From the NCBI GenBank assembly GCA_023159155.1, contig JAJNNX010000032.1, positions 496,001-560,000 on the forward strand: 64,000 bases of DNA, read 5' to 3'. The translations under genes and the position numbers were made by a program. This DNA comes from Ustulina deusta (lineage: Eukaryota > Ascomycota > Sordariomycetes > Xylariales > Xylariaceae). The notes below the pieces were generated by a model, which worked only from the letters and a program-made list of their open reading frames with translations, did no database searches and was not told where the DNA came from. Positions 59,419 to 64,000 of the stretch are shown piece by piece (within the stretch, counting starts at the first letter, position 1; every line of letters starts with the position of its first letter).

Positions 59419-59935
59419 ATGTCTGAGCAGCAGGAGACCCCGATGCTTAAGGTTTCGGTTCTTCACTACCGGGACCCATCGCACGACGAGGAAACATTCA
59501 CCAAATGGTATACCGAGGAGCAGATTCCGCGCTTTATTCCCATTGCTCACAGACATGGCATCGACCGCTGCGAACTTGTAAGTTAGGCTGAAAAATTCCA
59601 CCTAGCTGCTTTAGCAAAGCCTGACGGGCGGTCGGATTGGGTAGTACATGACGCCCAACGCGTTCAAGAAGCAATTCCAAGTCGACTTGGACCAGCTCAA
59701 GGGCGGGTCTGCCCAGGGCTGGAACATGGCCCCCTACGACGCGGTTACAATCTACTGGGTAACCGACCCACAGAAAATCCGCAATATGCTAAACGACCCG
59801 GACTGGAAAAACAAGGTGGCCGGATTCGAGAAGGGCTGGATCAGCCAGAGCAAGGTTGACGTTCAGGTCGGCATGCAGACCACCTTCATCGAGGAGGGTA
59901 AGATTGTGAATACTGTCACTAAAGAGTACGATTAA
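59419..59935 (+). CDS. EthD-domain protein
   Basis: Two exons (59419-59577, 59645-59935) give 149 residues. The GTAAGT...TAG intron (67 nt) joins HGIDRCEL to YMTPNAFKKQF. The sequence has the shape of the EthD/dimeric alpha-beta barrel family (PF07110): LKVSVLHYRDPSHDEETF, FTKWYTEEQIPR, YDAVTIYWVTDP, MLNDPDWKNKV. In fungi such proteins are small cytosolic enzymes, some acting as dehydratases or cyclases in polyketide pathways. No polyketide synthase is nearby, so the role is open. ATG 59419 (MSEQQETPM) is the first in-frame start. Confidence 0.82.
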
Positions 59936-60071
59936 TTCAAGGGCAGGCTGAGAGGCCGGTTGGATATAGCTTTGCACAGATCAACCTCGAATTGAAGCTG
60001 GAGCTGTACTGGTATACTGATTGTGGCTATTTTGGAAGCCATCGAAGCCACCCGTACCGCGCTGCGAGCTA

Positions 60072-61643
60072 TTATGTCTGTGCGGATTTCATGGCGTCTG
60101 AGTCTTTGTGCCTTTCTATTTGATCAACTCTCATATAATCGTTTAGTCCCACAACAGTTTCATTTGGTGACCTCCAGTCCCCGTAAGGCTTTGGGCCTTT
60201 AAGAGTGTCGATGTTCAAGTCCCTCATCGGCTCTACTCTCTTTTCAATATGACTTTCCAAACATCCTTCGCAGTATTTTAAAGATGGGTCCCCTCGTCCC
60301 AAAATAACAGCATCAAGAATGAGTTTGTAGACCTGCCATATTGTATGAAGCAATACAAGGTTCGCAAGCAGGATTGCTAAGGCTTGCGTGCCAGGAGATT
60401 TCATCTTGGGTATTTGGCAGATGTAGTTCGTCGACAGGAAGCTGGGCCGTGCCCCGAGTGCGGGTTGGGGCACCGCGGATGGGTCGAACGACGTAGTCTC
60501 GAGAGATGTATCTATTCTCGAGGTACTGCCTCGCCCTGAAGAATTTTGGATAGCTTCAAAGGCCTGCACCTCGTTCGTCACGTTCCGACTCAGATTTTTA
60601 AGCAGGTCTGGATACGCGAGCATGTTGGGGATGGCGGTGTCGTTTTGCCCCAAGTCCGTCATGACTGTGAACCACATGGCCTTGCCCAGAAAGTCTATTG
60701 CGGTCCATATGCCCGGGTAAGGATCAAACCCGTGACCAGCAACGCCTGGTCCTTCCAATAGCCATGGAATCGTATTGTTGCCACAATAGCTCGCTTCGGT
60801 GAAACATGAAACGGAGAAGAATTCGTTGCTCGTGACCTCCTCTACTGAGCCGCTTGCCGCGTCTGACTGTCTTGTCAACTGGATCCAAGCCTGATAGGCA
60901 TCTGGATTGGTGCCGTTGCTCCCCCATGGTTTATTGCGGGCCCCGTCATAATAGGCTTTTGCTGTCACTAGATAGTACAGGCTCAACAGAGATTCTCCCC
61001 AGTACAAGCTCGCCTTCTCGGTTTTGTTCCTTAATAGAAAGTGAGGAAAAGTATCATCGATAAGATTATAAGAGCCTAAGAGATCGAAATAGGTCTTCTC
61101 GCTTGCTTTATTTCCCTTGGACTGTGATGTATCGACGTCGATGGCGCATGTAGCAGAAGCCTTGAGCAGCAAACCCACGCGGGAACGGGCAACAAGCCGT
61201 GGGCTTTGGCCATATTTCCCAAGCACCTCAATCGTGACTCTTGTCACGTTGCAATCGAGTAGCTGATTATCTAAATAAACGAGCGAGCCCTGGTTATCCC
61301 TGGACCCGTCCTGGTTTTGCCGCCAGACGCTGGCAATCGTATATGGAATGGCGTAATTGGTGGTGAAGATTTGGCTGTTGACTGGGAGCGTGGTTGATAC
61401 GCATGTCGCCTGCGTTTTTTGGGTCAAATAGGACAAGAATGGATTATTTGCATATAGATTCCTGCCCTCCGTAAATTGGGTTACATTGCTGGTCGAGGTT
61501 GCAACGAGATCGTAACTTGCCGTTACTACGTTGATAAATGTGACGACACCAATCGCGATGAGCCCACCTATCACGGTCACTGGGGTAACCCACTTGTACG
61601 GGTAATTCCGAGTGACGTTGTAGGATATCCAAGAGCTGTGCAT
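60072..61643 (-). CDS. two-pass membrane protein, uncharacterised fungal family
   Basis: An intronless frame of 523 residues on the minus strand from ATG 61643. A transmembrane helix near residues 18-40 (VTPVTVIGGLIAIGVVTFIN) is followed by a large Asn-glycosylation-rich domain with Cys residues (ATCVST, LLDCNVT, VSCFTEASYCGNN). A second helix near 419-441 (ALAILLANLVLLHTIWQVYK) leads to a cytosolic tail. The layout puts most of the protein outside the cell or in the lumen. Similar proteins are frequent in fungal genomes without assigned function. The EthD gene is convergent with it, 136 bases away. Confidence 0.75.
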   Translation of the reverse strand: MHSSWISYNVTRNYPYKWVTPVTVIGGLIAIGVVTFINVVTASYDLVATSTSNVTQFTEGRNLYANNPFLSYLTQKTQATCVSTTLPVNSQIFTTNYAIPYTIASVWRQNQDGSRDNQGSLVYLDNQLLDCNVTRVTIEVLGKYGQSPRLVARSRVGLLLKASATCAIDVDTSQSKGNKASEKTYFDLLGSYNLIDDTFPHFLLRNKTEKASLYWGESLLSLYYLVTAKAYYDGARNKPWGSNGTNPDAYQAWIQLTRQSDAASGSVEEVTSNEFFSVSCFTEASYCGNNTIPWLLEGPGVAGHGFDPYPGIWTAIDFLGKAMWFTVMTDLGQNDTAIPNMLAYPDLLKNLSRNVTNEVQAFEAIQNSSGRGSTSRIDTSLETTSFDPSAVPQPALGARPSFLSTNYICQIPKMKSPGTQALAILLANLVLLHTIWQVYKLILDAVILGRGDPSLKYCEGCLESHIEKRVEPMRDLNIDTLKGPKPYGDWRSPNETVVGLNDYMRVDQIERHKDSDAMKSAQT

Positions 61644-62567
61644 GACGCATATTGAGCCAGCAACCGGTGATCTCCTATTGCTGGTGAAGCCAGTAAGTTG
61701 TCGTGTTGACGGCGTGTCAGAGGGGATGTCACAGAGTGATTAATGAGTCGTCCCTCTATAGGTGCGTGATAGAAGTCTCAACAAGGATGCCTCCTGTTGA
61801 CCCTTGGCCTTCTCTTCCGTAGACAGGTGGCGGTCACCTATATGCACACGAATAGGGGGCTATTTCTACCCCTGACAAGATATTTTTTTCACGAACGCGC
61901 ATCTCTTCAAAAAAAAAAAAAGCAAGTTCACGATTGGGACAGGCGATAAAATACATTCTTATTTCCGAAACATTATGTGTGTATAGTCAGAGACGCTGAA
62001 GCGCTAGACAAGAGGAGCCCAGCTCAACCTATTTATAGAGTCTTACCTGTGACGCGGCCCACAACTTCGGTAATGTATACCCTCCAATCAAGTGTGCATG
62101 GGGTATGGGACTACTCGAGCCTCACATATGCATCACAATATAAGGATATTTTGCTGGATCACCCACATTCAGCTCGACTCAACTGACACGGACATCGTTG
62201 TGTAAAGATCAAATAACACCCAACTTCTTATATGCAGTTACATTAGGCAAGAACATCGAATGCTCTGTTTAGTATTTTTGTCGACAGGCGCCCAGCAACG
62301 AACGCCTCTTTCCATTCGCCAATGATGCAGCGGTTCGCATACACTCATTCTTTACCCAGAATGTTTACGGCACAAGTCCAATATACCCTTGTTAGCCTTT
62401 CCACTTTCTCCGGGAGCTGTCGGTACAGATTGGACAGGAGGTTATGTTCCGGAGGATGAAGCGAAGACTTGCCGTAACATATTACTATTTCCTTACCCTT
62501 CACCCTTAACAAGAGACTTGCTTCTCAGTGGAGTAATTGTAATGGCCCCCACTTAGGAGTTAGAGAG
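61644..62567. other. 5' flank of the membrane-protein gene
   Basis: No gene seen. A T-tract (61883-61889) and an A-tract (61909-61921) lie about 250 bases upstream of the start. Confidence 0.5.
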
Positions 62568-63075
62568 GAGCAGGGCTAAATCCGCACTAGATCCTGCACT
62601 AATTGCTGTCACATTCTTAGCACACTAGATACATACCAAAAATAGGTGGCCACATAATATACCTACCTAAGCATGTGTAAAGTATGTGGCTAACATAGAA
62701 TAAGTGGAATGAAACGAGGGTTATATTATAGAAGACTTGCAAGGTTAGAAAACGACCGAGTTAAAAAACCAGTGTCCATGATTTGTTAAGCTTCAAATTA
62801 ATAAATGATAACTTTAATATTACTAAAAATTGTTGCAGTTAATAGATATGAATTAATTATACCATAGTAGAAACTATACTACCTAGGTATGTAATAAGTT
62901 AATGCAAGTAAATAAGTATGCAGTGAAAGTTGCAACGAGTTGGTGGCTAGGGAGGTGTATTAATACTCAGTAGGCGGGGTTGTATAGGGAATCTACTGCA
63001 TTGCAGTTGGCAGCAATTGCTGACAAATCAGTGCTATATTTTAGTTTAGGGCTTGCTGCAGATTTAGCCCTGCTC
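62568..63075. mobile_element. candidate MITE (508 bp)
   Basis: GAGCAGGGCTAAATCCGCA at 62568-62586 is the inverse of 63057-63075 with one mismatch. The interior is AT-rich and non-coding, with subterminal ATTGCTG words near both ends. A flanking TA occurs on both sides a few bases out, but no exact target duplication is certain. Confidence 0.42.
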
Positions 63076-64000
63076 TATTTTTACAGCAATACAATTCTAT
63101 AAGAGCTGCACATTTTACAACTACCTAACCAAGTCTACAATTACAACTACCCTCAAAGGCTACGTTATGCTACCATATGCTAGCCGGCATCGCCTTGTTT
63201 GTATTAGTAGTGTAGTAAAGGAAGCAGCCCTTCCTTTGAAAAGAACGCTTCTCTACCCCACATTTTCCTATTATGGTAGGTAGTAATGTAATGCAGGGGA
63301 AAACGCCACCTCTTGCCCTACAATATCATCAACGAATCAAATAAATCATAACCCCCTGGGCCAAAGTCCTATATGCAAGTCTAGTGTATGATGGACAACC
63401 AGGCTAAGCGACACATTTAACTCTGCCATCACTTCCATAACTTCTGAATTGGCCTGACGTGGCAAACTAATCAAAGTATTGCAGCACGATGTATTCTGCA
63501 TATGATTGCCGTCAAACCGAGCTTGCATAACCCGTGGCATAGCTTTTCTTCTCCTTCATGAACAGATTTTTTACCAATCACTGCCATCCTGGGCTGGGAT
63601 AGGTACGTGCATGCAATGGCAAAGGTCAGTCACTGCTCCTTATAGCGATGCTCTAGAACTCAGAACCACTAGATAACATTAAATTATAGCGAAGCTAGCA
63701 TTTGGAAAGACATCTTGCTAGCTCCATTGTCTTGCTAGGGGCCGCTTCCAAACTGAAATGAGAAGCTAGATAGCGATATATATGTAGGGCACCAGAAGCG
63801 TTATCTTACGTATGTTTCGACATGGCAGGGATCGATGCTAGAAAAACTACTATTATACGTTACTATATGATGCCCTATCGATGTACTAATAGTTCAAGAC
63901 ATCACCTAAGGGGCGCTGACCCTTTAAGACGAGTAGGGAACTCTCTTGAGCACGCAGTAAGACCTAAATAAGTCCAGCAGATTTGGCTTCAGCACATGTG
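63076..64000. other. terminal intergenic region
   Basis: No gene or repeat is identified up to the window end. Confidence 0.5.

Noticed and set aside
59336..61643. Biosynthetic cluster around the EthD gene
   Set aside because: No polyketide synthase, peptide synthetase, oxidase or transporter is in the window; an EthD gene alone is not evidence of a cluster.

Overview
The window is nuclear DNA of a filamentous ascomycete (Pezizomycotina, most likely Sordariomycetes). Short GT-AG introns of about 50-150 nt interrupt the genes. The families are fungal: DUF1996 secreted protein, GH115, Mtc1, an F-box protein with Cys pairs, UVRAG/Vps38. One large block carries the extreme C-to-T/G-to-A load of repeat-induced point mutation (RIP). 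No rRNA, CRISPR or convincing tRNA gene was found. Exon borders below were worked out by hand from reading frame, splice signals and family conservation; no alignment was run.

Layout. 1.8-6.5 kb: a convergent housekeeping pair, Mtc1-like (+) and a six-exon malic enzyme (-). 7.5-17.1 kb: a nested transposon. A Fot1/pogo-type TIR transposon (42-bp TIRs, TA target, about 1.93 kb when emptied) has a 7.6-kb Ty3/gypsy LTR retrotransposon inserted in its transposase gene, with 179-bp LTRs and a TTAAT target duplication. Both are RIP-destroyed. 19-26.6 kb: a DUF1996 secreted protein, a single-pass membrane protein with an Ala-Ser tandem repeat, and a glycine-rich-domain (DUF1399) protein on the minus strand interrupted by two adjacent in-frame TAG codons. 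28.6-35.6 kb: two lineage-type hypothetical genes and a UVRAG/Vps38-like protein.

38.7-47.1 kb is accessory: an F-box protein, a frameshifted gypsy gag fragment, two decayed coding fragments, a probable solo LTR, a Cys-rich small protein, a kinase-like gene and a decayed LINE reverse transcriptase. 47.8-55.2 kb returns to conserved genes: a secreted GH115 alpha-glucuronidase and a kinesin-8-like motor. 56.3-61.6 kb holds a secreted Ser/Thr-rich protein, an EthD-domain protein and a two-pass membrane protein. The last 2.3 kb has no gene but may hold a small MITE.

The genes do not form one pathway or an obvious biosynthetic cluster. Several encode secreted or cell-surface products (DUF1996, Ser/Thr-rich, GH115, two membrane proteins), while Mtc1, malic enzyme, UVRAG/Vps38 and kinesin are core cell functions. 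I did not find a clearly new multi-gene system. The items most worth checking are the TAG-TAG interrupted gene, the nested RIP element with its unexplained 1.6-kb 3' region, and the telomere-like repeat inside an intron.
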